Of a DNA stretch of 64,000 bases, positions 1-9,896 are shown piece by piece. Positions within the stretch are counted from its first letter, which is position 1. The number at the start of each line of letters is the position of its first letter. A program made the position numbers and the translations under genes. Origin of the DNA: Prorocentrum cordatum (Eukaryota > Sar > Dinophyceae > Prorocentrales > Prorocentraceae); the NCBI GenBank assembly GCA_963575745.1, contig CAUYUJ010020248.1:67001-131000 (forward strand), given 5' to 3'. The notes beneath the pieces are model-generated. The model did no database searches and was not told the origin of the DNA. It saw only the letters and a list, made by a program, of their open reading frames with translations.

Positions 1-850
1 ATGATGGCTCCCCGATAGCTCCAAGCGGAGCCTAGAAGAGCTGGAAAGGAAAGCCGATGACCCCGGAAGTGCCCCAATACAAATCCGACGCAGCACAAAA
101 TAAGACACGGGCACGCCGAAAAGAAAAGAGGGTATCACATCCCAACGCGGCCCAAGAAACCCAACAATACGAACGTGGTTCCAAATGACCTGCCACAAAC
201 CCGAAAAGGACTCGCGAACTCCTAGACGCCCCTAAGCCACCCCCACTAAGCGCCAGGACTCATCCCGAAGACTTGCATGCACCCCCCGCTGGGGGATTCC
301 GGAGCGCGCAACACATCTTGCATGTGTATAACGGCGTGCCCGTGGCGAGGGGGGGAGGGGCGGGCGACCCTTCGGGCGGCCGTTGATGTTTGATGAACAG
401 GTTGCTTGCCAGAGGCTGCCCCTGTCCACATATTTGAATCCCATACCTGCATACATAAAGTGAACGCGCTGTTCCAAATGCACTTATATGACCCCCGTTT
501 GCCGCAACCTAACATAACAGTGGCCGGCGACATGAGCAAAGCGAGGAAATAAAGAAAGGCAGCACGATGCACGCAATGCCACCCAGTGAAATTCGACACA
601 ACGCAACACAATGCAATTCATCGCAATGTAATTTTTTGCACAGGTCAAAGCACGGAGAACTATATGCAAAGCTATGCACTGCAACGAAAAGCTGTTCAAC
701 ACAATTCAGATACAAAGCGCGACACGGTAACGCAGGCAATGGAACCCAATGGGACGGACACAATCAAATCCAAGGTGGCCCAGACCAGTCCACCAGAAAA
801 TGATCGTGGCGAAGGACCCAAGCATATGCAACCGCGAGTACCGCAAGGCA
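1..850. other. Unassigned intergenic sequence
   Basis: No recognisable gene is present. Between about 560 and 680 the sequence is enriched in GCAAT/CAATG pentamers, resembling the larger TTGCATTGC-rich tract near 54.3-54.8 kb. Open frames here are short and overlap on both strands without protein-like composition. Confidence 0.6.
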
Positions 851-879
851 TGCAGGACGCAGTAGGGGGTCTCGGGTCT

Positions 880-1625
880 CCTTACGGGGCAACGAAACGT
901 GCGACGGGTGTGCGGACATGGACAGGGAGCCGCATTTGGACGCACCCACTGGGAGTCTAGGTGGAACTCCCTTCTGCGACCACGAAACGTGTGTGGTGTC
1001 AAAATTGAGCGGGCACCGCAAACGGACCCTGCCACTCAGGCCTTCGACGGAGCCCTTTATAAACCCACGAAACGTGTGAGAAGGGTTGTGCCGAAATTAG
1101 GCGGTCACCAGATGCGGTTCCTGCAATTGGGGCTTTCGGTGGAGCCCCCTAGGGGGCCACGAAACGTGCGAGGGGTCTGCCAGAGTAGAGCGGGTACCAC
1201 ATGCGGATCTGGCCACTGGGAGCTCCGGTGGAGCTCTCTATGAGGCCCCGAAGCGAGCGTGTGAGAGGTGTGACGAACTTTGGCGGGTAAAACATGCGGG
1301 CCCTGCCACTGGGTCCTTCGGTGGAGCTCCCGATGTGGTCACGAAGCGTGCGAGGGGTGTGACGACATGGAAACACCACATGCCGACACTGCCACTGGGG
1401 CCTTCAATGGAGCTCCCTATGGGGCCACAAAGCGTGTGAGGGGTGTGCCGACAAGGGGCACCACATGCCGACCCTACCACTGGGGCCTTCGTTGGAGCTC
1501 CCTATGGTGCCACGAAGCGTGGGAGGGGTCTGACGCTATTGGGCGGGTACAACATGCGGACCCTGCCACTAAGGCATTCGGTGGAGCTCCCGACAGGGCC
1601 ACGAAATGTGCAAGTGGTGTGCGGA
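880..1625 (+). repeat. ~89-bp tandem satellite array (family S89)
   Basis: Eight to nine head-to-tail units of 84-92 bp were found by lining up the recurrent block CCACGAARCGTGYGAGGGGT, which begins near 984, 1068, 1160, 1248, 1341, 1428, 1513 and 1602. Each unit also carries a CACATGCGGACCCTGCCACT block and GGCCTTCGGTGGAGCTCCC, the latter containing the palindrome GGAGCTCC. Open frames crossing the array exist only because the units lack stops. The same family recurs inverted at 26.2 and 27.1 kb and direct at 31-32 kb. Confidence 0.9.
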
Positions 1626-1679
1626 AGGCAGACGCAGAAATGAGAGGGAGGAGGGGGGAGATGAGGTGAGTGACGCGGG

Positions 1680-2500
1680 ACACTGCTGACTCAAAACGAA
1701 GACCCAACGCCACAAGATGGTTGGGAAAAATGCATCACAAGTCAAACCCCTTCGGATTATCGCAGAACAAATGAAATCTAGCAACCAAACAAAAAAGCGT
1801 AACGGAATGCAGAGTAATTCAACGCAGAACAGAGCAATGCAACGCAGTGTAGACCAATGCTGCACGAAACTCCACTGAGATCTGTCGTCGCGGTCCAGGG
1901 CCGAGGGACACCCTTGAAAAGTTCAGCGACCCGCAGGCTCTCGGCTCGAGACTCATAGGCGCGCTGACTTGCTCAAGCGCATGGGAGTGGCCTCTCGTCG
2001 AGGAGTGGCCCACCGCAGGGATCAAAACTATATACCGACCTCTCCATGAGGCAGAAACGCCCTACAGCAAAGCAAAGCAGCTCCACACAGGTAAGGCCAA
2101 ACTGCATAATCGAGGGCCTCCTGAAGGACAGTGAAGGGGGGTGGGGGCAGTCGCCAGATGAAGCACCAAGAGCCCCGCCCCCCGAGGGCCCAGGAAACAG
2201 AGGCCACCACGGAACGGCCACAGGGCCTGTCGCATCATGAAGCTACGATTCCTGAAGCAAGCCATGTCCGCCAGTCCTTCGAGGCACGAGTTGGCATGCC
2301 CTCAGGTCCCTTGTGATCCTCAGCCATCAATCCTCAGGATTATACACAAAGGAGCCCGGACTCCAGATTATCAGCGTTTCCTAGGTTCCCGGCGTGCCTC
2401 CTGCTGTACCCCAGAGCTTCCCGCAGGACTTCTTCGGAGCGTCGAGCGCCCCAAAAAGGGGCAGGAAGGCCCCGCAAGGCCTCTGACCTACAACCCAGGC
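1680..2500. other. Unassigned spacer
   Basis: Nothing gene-like was found. A short GCAATGCAAC-rich patch lies at about 1795-1865. The region ends at the boundary sequence ACCCAGGCACGGTGGCGGGA (about 2490-2515), which recurs at about 5167 and, diverged, at 24.63 kb next to CCCAAG-type minisatellites. Confidence 0.5.
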
Positions 2501-2528
2501 ACGGTGGCGGGATGGGCCGATGGCCAGT

Positions 2529-3165
2529 AGACCTGGCCCGGCACAGAAACAGAAAGAGCGCGTCAGAAACTGCAACCGAAATTACTCACACCACCGTTGG
2601 TACTGGGAGCCTTGGCGTTGAGAGCTTGTTACGTCACCCCTCGCTCTTGGGAGCCTTGGTGTTCAGAGATTGTTGCGTTGCCGCCCGTTCCTGAGCTTTG
2701 GCTGGGCCTTGGTCTCAGGAACTTGTTACGTCACCGCTCTCTGCACCGTTCGCTCTTGGGAGCCTTGGTGTGAAGAGCTTTCGGCGTTACCGATCGCTCT
2801 TTATTTGGCTGGGCCGTCGTGGGAGTCCTCTTGGGGCCCTTGTAAAACCCTTGTGGAGGCCTCTTGGGGGCCTCCTGGGGCTTCTTGGGGGTCTGAGGGG
2901 GCCTCCTGGGAGCGTCTTGGGGCGAAAGGCTAGACTTTCGGGTTCGCGGTCCCCCTCTTGGGGCCGTCTTGGGGCCCTCTTGGGCCGTCTTGGGCGCCTC
3001 CTGGGCCGTCTTGGCGCCCTCTTGGGCCGTTTTGGGCTCTTGGCAGCCTCTTGGGGCGGTCTTGGGGGCCTCTTGGACCGTCTTCAACGCCGTGAAAGCC
3101 GCAAAGCCTTGTGTGCTAAAAATGTAAGTTTTCCCATAGAAAATCAATGATTTTGGCCTCCTGAT
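2529..3165 (+). repeat. Segmental duplication copy 1 with CTTGGGGCC minisatellite
   Basis: This block starts with CCTGGCCCGGCACAGAAACA at 2532, runs through a unique 300-bp part rich in CTTGGGAGCC and then into a degenerate CTTGGGGGCCTCTTGGGCCG minisatellite. It ends with a conserved TGCTAAAAATGTA followed by a TCAATGATTTTGGCCTC motif. The same order of sequences recurs at 3764-4435, offset 1233-1267 bp, with clear substitutions and small indels. Confidence 0.85.
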
Positions 3166-3620
3166 GGCCTCGTGGGGCGCCTCTTGGGGGCCTCTTGGGG
3201 CTTCTTGGGGGGCTGCGGGGGCCTCCCGGGAGCGTCTTGGGGCGATAGGCCAGACTTTTCGGTTCGTGGTCCCCCTCTTGGGGCCGTCATGGGGCCCTCT
3301 TGGGCCGTCTTGGGTGCCTCTTAGGCCGTCTGGGGGCCCTCTTGGGCCGTTTTGGGGGCCTCTTGGGAGCCTCTTGGGCCGTCTTGGGGCGGTCTTGGGG
3401 GCCTCTTGGGCCGTCGTCAACGCCGGGAAAGGCTAAAAGCCGTACGTGCTAAAAATATACGTTTCCTCTGGAAAATCTATGCTTTTGGCCTCTTGGGGCC
3501 CTCTTGGGACGCCCCTTGGGCGCCTTTTGGGGGCATCTTGGGGGCCTCTTGGGCCGTCTTGGGCGGTCTTGGGCTCTCTTGGAGCGCTCTTGGGCCGTCT
3601 TGAAGGAAAATCCCCCCCAA
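3166..3620 (+). repeat. CTTGGG-type minisatellite with third partial copy of the duplicated 3' block
   Basis: The CTTGGGGGCCTCTTGGGCC minisatellite continues and includes, at about 3412-3490, another diverged copy of the GTCAACGCCG ... TGCTAAAAATATACG block seen at 3080-3165 and 4350-4435. This implies that the unique block and minisatellite amplified together. Alternating Pro/Gly/Arg-rich open frames on both strands are artefacts of the repeat. Confidence 0.8.
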
Positions 3621-3763
3621 AAAAACATGCAAAAACCCTTAGGGGAAACCCCCCAAACGGCCATTAGAACTCATGTGTACGCGGTACGCCCCCCCCTGGA
3701 ACCCCCCCTTAAGGGGCTTCGCCCAACACACAACGTCATCGCTCGTACCTCGCTCTTTCCATT

Positions 3764-4440
3764 ACCTGGCCCGGCACAGAAACAGAAAGAGCGCGTCAGA
3801 AACTGAAACCGAAATTACTCACACCACCGTTCGTACTGGGAGCCGCTGCGTTGAGAGCTTGTTACGTCACCCCTCGCTCTTGGGAGCCTTGGTCTTCAGA
3901 GATGGTTGCGTTTCCGCCCGTTCCTGAGCCTTGGCTGGGCCTTGGAGTCAGGAACTTGTTACGTCACCGCTCTCTGCTGGGAACCTTGGTCTTATCAGCT
4001 TGTGTACGCCACCGTTCGCTCTTGGGAGCCTTGGTGTGAAGAGCTTTCGGCGTTACCGATCGCTCTTGCGTCTCTGGGCCTACGTGGGAGTCCTGTTGGG
4101 GCCCTTTTCGGGCCCTCCTGGTGGCCTCTTGGGGGCCTCTGGGGGCTTCTTGGGGGTCTGTGGGGGCCTCCTGGGAGCGTCTTGGGGCGAAAGGCTAGAC
4201 TTTCGGGATCGTGGTCTCCCTCTTGGGGCCGTCTTGGGGCCCTCTTGGGCCGTCTTGGGCGCCTCTTGGGCCGTCTTGGCGCCCTCTTGGGCCCTTTTGG
4301 GGGCCTCTGGGGAGCCTCTTGGGCCGTCTTGGGGGCCTCTTGGACCGTCTTCAACGCCGTGTAAGCCGAAAAGTCGTGTATGCTAAAAATGTACGCATTC
4401 CAATCGGAAATCAATGATTTTGGCCTCCTGATGGCCTCAT
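3764..4440 (+). repeat. Segmental duplication copy 2 with CTTGGGGCC minisatellite
   Basis: This is the second full copy of the 2529-3165 unit. It contains an extra stretch near 3985-4015 and small length differences in the minisatellite, and ends at about 4435 with the shared GATTTTGGCCTCCTGATGGC. Confidence 0.85.
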
Positions 4441-4449
4441 CGGACGCCT

Positions 4450-4625
4450 CTTGGGGGCCTCTTGGAGCTACTTGGGCTACTTGGGTCAAGCCCTTTACTT
4501 AGGCTACTTTGGCTACTTGGGTCAAACCCGTGGGTTACTTGGGCTACTTGGGCCCAACACTCTACTTGGGCTACTCAGGCTACTTGGGCTACTTGGGCTA
4601 CTTGGGCTATTTGGGTCAACCCACT
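4450..4625 (+). repeat. 9-bp minisatellite GGCTACTTG
   Basis: About fifteen tandem or near-tandem copies of GGCTACTTG(G) lie between 4460 and 4615, with a few variants (GGCTACTTT, GGCTATTTG). It abuts the CTTGGGGGCC minisatellite and could have arisen from it. Confidence 0.9.
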
Positions 4626-4689
4626 CTCAAGACACGCCTGGCGGATGCAATGCGAAAAAGCGTCCAAGACGTCCGAAGATGCCTCCGAG

Positions 4690-5185
4690 AGCCTTCCCAA
4701 GAGTGCCTAGGTCTGTTCTTGATTTCAGGTTTCTCCACGCTTCGAACTTCCGACGCTCCAAGACGTTCCAAGATGCCTCCGAAACCGCCCTAAGACGGCC
4801 CCTGAGGCCCACACGAGAGCCCCAGGACGGCCCCAAGAGGGCACCAAGGCGGCCCAAGAGGCGCCCAAGACGGCCCAAGAGGGCCCCAAGAGAGGCCCAA
4901 GAGAGGCCCAAGAGCGGGAACACGAACCGAAAATCCAAGCCTTCCCCCTCAAGACCATGAGGCCCCGAGAAGCCCCCAAGAGGCGCAAAAAGAGGATCCC
5001 AAACAAGCCTCAGAAGTCCCCAAGAAGCCTACAGAGGCTCCCAAGAGGCCCCCGAGACGCCCCAAGATGCCCCAAAACGGCACCCCAAAGGCTCCAAAAC
5101 GGCCCCCAAGACGCCCCCGAGAGGCCTTCCGCGACATCCTAACGAACATCCTTGAGGCCTACGACCCACAACCCAGGCACGGTGG
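4690..5185 (-). repeat. Inverted CCCAAGA minisatellite ending at shared boundary motif
   Basis: The GGCCCCAAGAGGGC and GACGGCCCAAGA units here are the reverse complement of the 2.5-4.4 kb array, so the two arrays face each other. The array stops at about 5160 in ACCCAGGCACGGTGGCGGGA, the same sequence that follows the tract ending near 2490. Confidence 0.8.
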
Positions 5186-5735
5186 CGGGATGGACCAAAG
5201 GCCATTATGTATACTATAATTTCGTCGTGCCACCACTGATGCCGACGCCGCCGCCGTCGCTGAGGAAATCACAAGATACCGATACAGCTACTTCCCGGAC
5301 CTCTCCAGGGATGCGTTCTGACCAAGATTTCGAAGAGAACCCAGCCATGGCGGCGAGGGCCTCCCAGGAGGCCCAACGAAGCTAAAACAAAGAAATGCAG
5401 CCCCCGACACGCGATGTCTTGATTCTGTCAATGCACGGTCCCAAGAAATCCCGACCCAATTTCTACCGGTCCCGCGGCCCGGCGAGGGCCCCCAGTGGCA
5501 GAAAACGACAAAAAACCTCCGTCCTGATTCTTTAAAGCGCTGCACAACGAAAACAGCGCTGGCGCAAACGGAACAGCGACAGCGACGGCGGCAATCGCGG
5601 CGGCGACACCCGAGCTGCCCCGGGCCCCCCCCCCCCGCCAGCGCTGTCCGCGTCGGCGCCCGCGCCGTGAAGCGCCGCCCGGGCGCGGTCGAGGTGCCTC
5701 CCCGCCAGATGCCACCCGTCGACGACGCCAACAAT
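5186..5735. other. Unassigned spacer before the CGA array
   Basis: No supported gene was seen. Minus-strand frames of 171-311 codons run through here but are open only by continuation from the (CGA)n array and lack protein-like character outside it. Confidence 0.5.
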
Positions 5736-7205
5736 GACACCGACGGACGACGACGATGGCCAGACTGACTAAGAAACCGACGACGGCGACGGACGCCCAC
5801 GACGAGGACCACGAAACCGACAAACGACGACGACGACGCCAACGACGACGACGAAGACGAAACCGACGGGCGACGACGACAACGACGACAACGACGACCA
5901 CAACGACGACGAAACCGACTGACAAAAACGAAGACAACGACAACGATCACGACGAAGATTAATATGGCTACGACTACCACGACGAAGTCAACGACGACGA
6001 CGACGACGACGAAGAAACCGACGGACGACGACAACGACGAGGAAACCGACGGGCGACGACGACGACAACGGCGATGAAACCGAAGGACAACGACAACGAC
6101 GACGACGACGACCAAAAGGACGGACGACGACAACGACGACGCAAAACGACAGACGCCAACGACGACGAAAACGACAGACGCCGACGAGGACGCCAACAGC
6201 AACGACGACGACGACGACGCCAACGACGCCGACCATTATGACGAAACCGACGGACGGACGACGAAGACGACGACGAAACCGCCCAACGACGACGTCGACG
6301 AAACTGACGGACGACGACGACGACGACGCAAACGACGTTCACGTAGACGACGACGACGACGACTACGAAAAACGACAACGACGACGAAACACACGGACGA
6401 CGACGATGTGGACGACAAACGACGACGAAACCGACGGACAACGACGACGACGAAACCGAGGACGACAATGACGACGACGAAGCCGACGGCGACGACGAAA
6501 CCGACGGACGACGACAACGACGATGACGGCGAAACCGACGGACGACGACGAAGACGACGACAACGTCAATGACGACGACGACAAAGCCGACGGACGACGA
6601 CGACGACGACGACGACAGCGACGACGACGACGACGCCAACGACGGCCGCGAAACCGACGGCCAACGACGAAAACGACAACGACGACGAAGTCGACGGACG
6701 AGTACGACGACGAGAGCGACGGGCAAGGACGACGACGACGATGTGGACGACGGACGACGGACGACGACGACGAAACCAACAGACAACGACGACGACAACG
6801 CCAACGACGACGCGGACCCCGACAGACGCCGACGTCGCCGCCAACGACGACGAAACGCCGGTCGACGACGACGGGAAACACTACTGAAGACAACGACAGC
6901 AACGACAACGAAACCGCCGACGACGACGGAGCCGACGGACAACGACTGCGACGCAAACTGCGACAGCGACGACGACGACGACGAAACTGACGGACGACGA
7001 CGACGACGACGACGACGACGACACCGACGGACAACGACTACGACGACGACGACACCGTCGAAGACGACGACGACGACACCGAAGGACAACGACGACCTCG
7101 ACGACGACGTTGACTGCGAAACTGACGGACGACGACGACGCAGCCCGACGCCAACGACGACGAAAGCGAAGAACGACAACGACGACGACGAAGCCGACGA
7201 ACCCA
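5736..7205. repeat. 1.5-kb degenerate (CGA)n array
   Basis: The tract is almost entirely ACG/CGA triplets interrupted at irregular intervals by GAAACCGACGGACGA. The frequent recurrence of this interruption suggests a higher-order unit of roughly 30-50 bp rather than a pure microsatellite. All three frames of each strand stay open for hundreds of codons (Thr/Asp/Arg on plus; Val/Ser/Arg on minus), which is expected for this composition and is not evidence of a gene. It ends abruptly at about 7205, where a duplicated coiled-coil exon begins. Confidence 0.95.
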
Positions 7206-7209
7206 AAGA

Positions 7210-7951
7210 AGGACGGCGGCCTCCAGTTCTGCTGCGCATCTACTCGCTGCGACTTTCTTCTCAGCGGTCACTTCGACTCGTCGAATTTCCTCGCGGGCGC
7301 GTAACATCTCGGCCTCGGAACGAGCGTGCCTCTCATCCGCGACGATTCGGTTCGTTTCGGCTTGCTCAACGGCAGCGGCAGCCTCCGCGGCCATCCGCGC
7401 GCTCCGGTTCTGGCGGTTTGCGAGGAGATGTCCAGTCTTTCGATCTCACTCGCGACATGACGCAACTGTGATGACGACAACTGGACTTTAACTATCCTGT
7501 TGACCTCTGACGCGAGGTCAGCTGCGATCGCCAGGTAAAGCCGGGCGAAATGGCAGGACCCCCTCAACTCCATCGCATCTACACTTTTAGAATCAAAAGC
7601 GCCCACGATCCACCTAACGGCCCCCCCGCAATTCAGCGAAGCCGCCGCCGCCGCCGTCCTAGCGACATTGCGACGCCGCCGCTGGTGGTTGGCAGCATCG
7701 GGCGTCGCTTCCAAGGCTATATTTTTCCGTATTGCCTGCATCGTTCTAATGTCGCGCAGCGGCTGGGGCAACATCCATGGGCGGGAACGGGGGGCCATCG
7801 CCGCCGCCGCCGCCCCCCGGCGGACCGCCTCCAGGCGGGCCCCCGCCGCGCCGGAGCCGGCGATCTGGAGCGCCATTTTCTCTTCCGTCGGGCGGGGGCC
7901 CATCGTCTTCAAGGCAGGAGTCGCCATCGTCTTCGTCGCCATCGTCATCAT
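7210..7951 (-). pseudogene. Duplicated coiled-coil exon plus upstream open frame
   Basis: The 199 bp at 7214-7412 match 8904-9103 at roughly 90% identity and in one minus-strand frame encode the same Ala/Glu/Arg-rich helix (AAAAVEQAETNRIVADE). In another frame, upstream (7420-7951), an open stretch contains protein-like sequence such as SCHFARLYLAIAADLASEV and ends near IERLDISSQTA. The frame changes between the two parts at about 7410, which could be an intron or a frameshift. The (CGA)n array begins directly past the 3' end of the exon. I infer a partial paralogue or alternative exon of the 8.2-10.4 kb locus; function is unknown. Confidence 0.4.
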
Positions 7952-8027
7952 CTCCGCCGTCGTCGCCAGGAGGGCCTGAGCCCGGGCGTTTCGGCGCTGG
8001 TGCCTTCCTTGGGGGGGGTCGCGTCAT
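7746..8027 (-). CDS. Possible Gly/Pro/Asp-rich low-complexity exon
   Basis: This 93-codon minus-strand frame starts with an Arg/Pro-rich segment, has a run of Asp and Glu residues (GDDGGDDDDGDEDDGD) and ends in Gly/Pro-rich sequence. It overlaps the open frame described at 7210-7951 in another phase, so only one of them can be genuine over the overlap. It lies on the same strand as the coiled-coil locus and could be a disordered linker exon. No family is recognised, and GC-driven composition may explain it. Confidence 0.2.
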   Translation of the reverse strand: MTRPPPRKAPAPKRPGSGPPGDDGGDDDDGDEDDGDSCLEDDGPPPDGRENGAPDRRLRRGGGPPGGGPPGGGGGGDGPPFPPMDVAPAAARH

Positions 8028-8164
8028 TCCCCTTATCTTTCTGTTTGAAGATGCTCTGCAAAATCCGCGGCGCTGGTGGCGCGCGCCCTGGGAAAGAGGT
8101 CGCAGTGCTGGGGCGAGCTGCCCCCGGGGTGGAATTCGAACCTCTCAGTGCCCAGACCCCCCGC

Positions 8165-8461
8165 TCAACTCCTTGCCCCCTTGCCCTGGGGTCGCCGCGC
8201 CAGGGCGGCGGCCGCCTCGGCCCTTTTCTCGCGCATCTCTTTGATCTTTACCCTGCGCTCAGCTCGCATCCCGGCGTTCCCCTCTTCGCGCTGCATTGCC
8301 TGTTCGAGCTTGTCCTTGAGTATGTGATTTTCAGCCCTCGCAGCTTCTTCAAACTCAAATAGCCCCTTCGATTCAACGCTCTCGGCCCGACCCCAGGCAT
8401 AGCCCTGGGCGCGCGCAGACCGAAGCAATCGATCACGAGAGACCGCCCTCGGCATAGTCAA
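8165..8461 (-). CDS. Coiled-coil exon of unknown protein
   Basis: This minus-strand frame of 98 codons has strongly helical, charged composition: LFEFEEAARAENHILKDKLE is followed by an Arg/Glu/Lys-rich stretch including RRVKIKEMREKRAEAAA. Such heptad-compatible sequence is unusual among the GC-biased frames of this window, which mostly read as Pro/Arg/Gly/Ser. It lies 3' of, and on the same strand as, the other coiled-coil segments at 8.5-9.8 kb and probably belongs to the same multi-exon locus. The translation start and splice sites are not resolved. Confidence 0.4.
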   Translation of the reverse strand: MTMPRAVSRDRLLRSARAQGYAWGRAESVESKGLFEFEEAARAENHILKDKLEQAMQREEGNAGMRAERRVKIKEMREKRAEAAAALARRPQGKGARS

Positions 8462-8546
8462 AGTGGTGATACATTCCTGACGTTTCTCTCTGGCCTGACG
8501 TTCCTCATGTTATTTATCCGAAGTCTTTCCTCGGCTTTATTCTTTC

Positions 8547-9123
8547 TCAACTGCCGAGTCCTTCTCGCAGCAGCGCGCGCGCGTCTCGCCACCCAGTGCA
8601 AAGCGGTCGTCGCAAGCGCCTTTGTTGCGCGAGGGGCAGTCGCGAGTGGCCACTTTGGAACGCAGATAACAGCACAGAGCATCCGCGCGGGGATTCCGAC
8701 CCGACTTCCCGCGCGCGGCTGGTCGCCCAGCCGCAGTCGGCGCCGACGAAGGCGCGGCGGGCGCTGCCGCCGCAATCGCTTAGGCCACCGACCCAGTGCG
8801 CGAAGTCGTTGCCGAAGATGCCCCTGTCGGGTTCCACTGTATCTGGCGCTGCAAGCTTGCGATGCAAGCTGTCCCGCTCGGCCCCCCGACTCTTCGCCAT
8901 CGGGGCGGCCTCCAGTTCTGCTGCGCAAGTACTCGCTGCGACTTTCTTCTCAGCGGCCACCTCGACTCGTCGAATCTCCTCACGGGCGCGTGACATCTCG
9001 GCCTCGGAACGAGCGTGGCCCTCATCCGCGACGATTCGGTTCGTCTCGGCCTGCTCAACAGCAGCGGCAGCCTCCGCGGCCATCCGCGCGCTCCGATTCT
9101 CGGCCGCTTGCAACTCCTTGGCA
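8547..9123 (-). CDS. Ala/Glu-rich coiled-coil segment
   Basis: Reading starts after a candidate acceptor (TCGTAG|GCTGCC at about 9130) with AAKELQAAENRSARMAAEAA and continues through AVEQAETNRIVADEGHARSE and AREEIRRVEVAAEKKVAAS, a continuous amphipathic helix of about 75 residues. The later part (below 8880) is less convincing and may be intronic. The 8904-9103 portion is duplicated at 7214-7412, with the amino-acid sequence better conserved than chance, which supports a coding role. The partner domains upstream on the minus strand are the cysteine-rich segment and acidic exons. Function is unknown; a structural or scaffold role would be inference only. Confidence 0.45.
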
Positions 9124-9125
9124 GC

Positions 9126-9353
9126 CTACGACGCAGTCGTTCGCTGAACTTCACCAGCCCCCTTTGGCAGCGCGCCTCGCCTCCTCTGAGAGGTGCTTCT
9201 CCTGGAGACGCGATTGGCACTCGAAGGAAACGGTAATCTTAACCTGTTGGCGAGCTCTTCCACTGCCCCCGCCGCCGCGGAAACCCGTCGAGCCGCCGCC
9301 GCCTGCTGGCGCCCCTCCAGGCAGCGCGCGGCGTTCACCGAGGCTTCCCGGTC
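9126..9353 (-). CDS. Helical segment continuing the Cys-rich ORF after an in-frame TGA
   Basis: In the same frame as the cysteine-rich ORF, directly after its TGA (9354-9356), reading continues for about 30 residues with the same Ala/Arg/Glu-rich helical character (VNAARCLEGRQQAAAARRVS, AAAGAVEELANRL) before it becomes Ser/Arg-rich near a possible GT donor at about 9240. Either the TGA is a recent nonsense mutation or sequencing error, or the ORF really ends at 9354 and this is a decayed remnant. Confidence 0.3.
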   Translation of the reverse strand, partial: DREASVNAARCLEGRQQAAAARRVSAAAGAVEELANRLRLPFPSSANRVSRRSTSQRRRGALPKGAGEVQRTTAS

Positions 9354-9836
9354 TCACTCCACATGAAGGGCGGGAGCCGCTTGTTGTTGCATCTCCGACT
9401 GCCTGTGTTGCTCGCGCATATCTGCCAGGTCTCTCTCCCCTATCCCCATGATATCGAACCTCTTTTTCTCCTCAGCTTCGCGCCGCTCACGCTCGCGTAA
9501 CCCAGCGCAGTTACGCGAGCCAGGCGCAGTGCACGTTGCGCAAGGGAAATTTAGGTTACAGAGGCCGCAGACGTCAGAGCATCCGAAACAGACAGGCTTC
9601 CTGCACGGGCCCGATAAACCAGGGCACCGCGACTCTGGCACCACAGCGCACCTCGGTCCATAGTTGGCGCACTTGGCGTTGATTCGCAAGCTGGAGGCAC
9701 TCGACCTGCCCGATAAGTTGGACAGATCAGATACCTCAGATCTCGGTCTTGGGGCCCTGGGCCCGCCCTTCTCGGCGCCCCTCTCGCGGGAGGGGGGGGT
9801 GGGGGCGGGGGGGCGTGAGTCAAGCGTGCCAGACAT
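9354..9836 (-). CDS. Cysteine-rich (probable zinc-binding) coiled-coil protein segment
   Basis: This 160-codon ORF starts at an ATG (9836). It has a Pro/Arg/Ser-rich N-terminus with SEVSDLSNLSGRSSASSLR, then eleven cysteines between residues 56 and 110 (positions 56, 63, 71, 78, 83, 86, 90, 93, 99, 102, 110; genomic 9671-9509), including CFGCSDVCGLCNLNFPCATC, and then a charged helix (RERERREAEEKKRFDIMGIG). The closely spaced CxxC pairs suggest metal binding. I do not recognise the family. The same frame is open upstream to an in-frame TGA at 9897, beyond which another protein-like stretch follows, so the true start may lie in an upstream exon. It is probably part of the minus-strand locus spanning 8.2-10.4 kb. 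Confidence 0.5.
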   Translation of the reverse strand: MSGTLDSRPPAPTPPSRERGAEKGGPRAPRPRSEVSDLSNLSGRSSASSLRINAKCANYGPRCAVVPESRCPGLSGPCRKPVCFGCSDVCGLCNLNFPCATCTAPGSRNCAGLRERERREAEEKKRFDIMGIGERDLADMREQHRQSEMQQQAAPALHVE

Positions 9837-9896
9837 TGACGTCGGCGCTCTCTGACTCGTCTGAGGAAGGCGAGGCAGGGGCCAGGGGGCACGGCC

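Noticed and set aside
2698-5149. Gly/Leu/Trp-rich and Pro/Lys-rich ORFs suggesting structural proteins
   Set aside because: All lie within CTTGGGGCC/CCCCAAG minisatellites, are open on both strands and are not conserved between the two segmental copies as frames.
5974-7239. 421-codon minus-strand ORF and 300-codon plus-strand ORF
   Set aside because: Both are produced by the (CGA)n array, which has no stop codon in any frame. The composition is pure Val/Ser/Arg or Thr/Asp/Arg.
8110-8150. GGTTCGAATTCC, a tRNA B-box-like sequence on the minus strand
   Set aside because: No A box, T-stem pairing or cloverleaf could be built. Similar isolated B-box-like words at 12415, 15785, 26530 and 53850 also fail.
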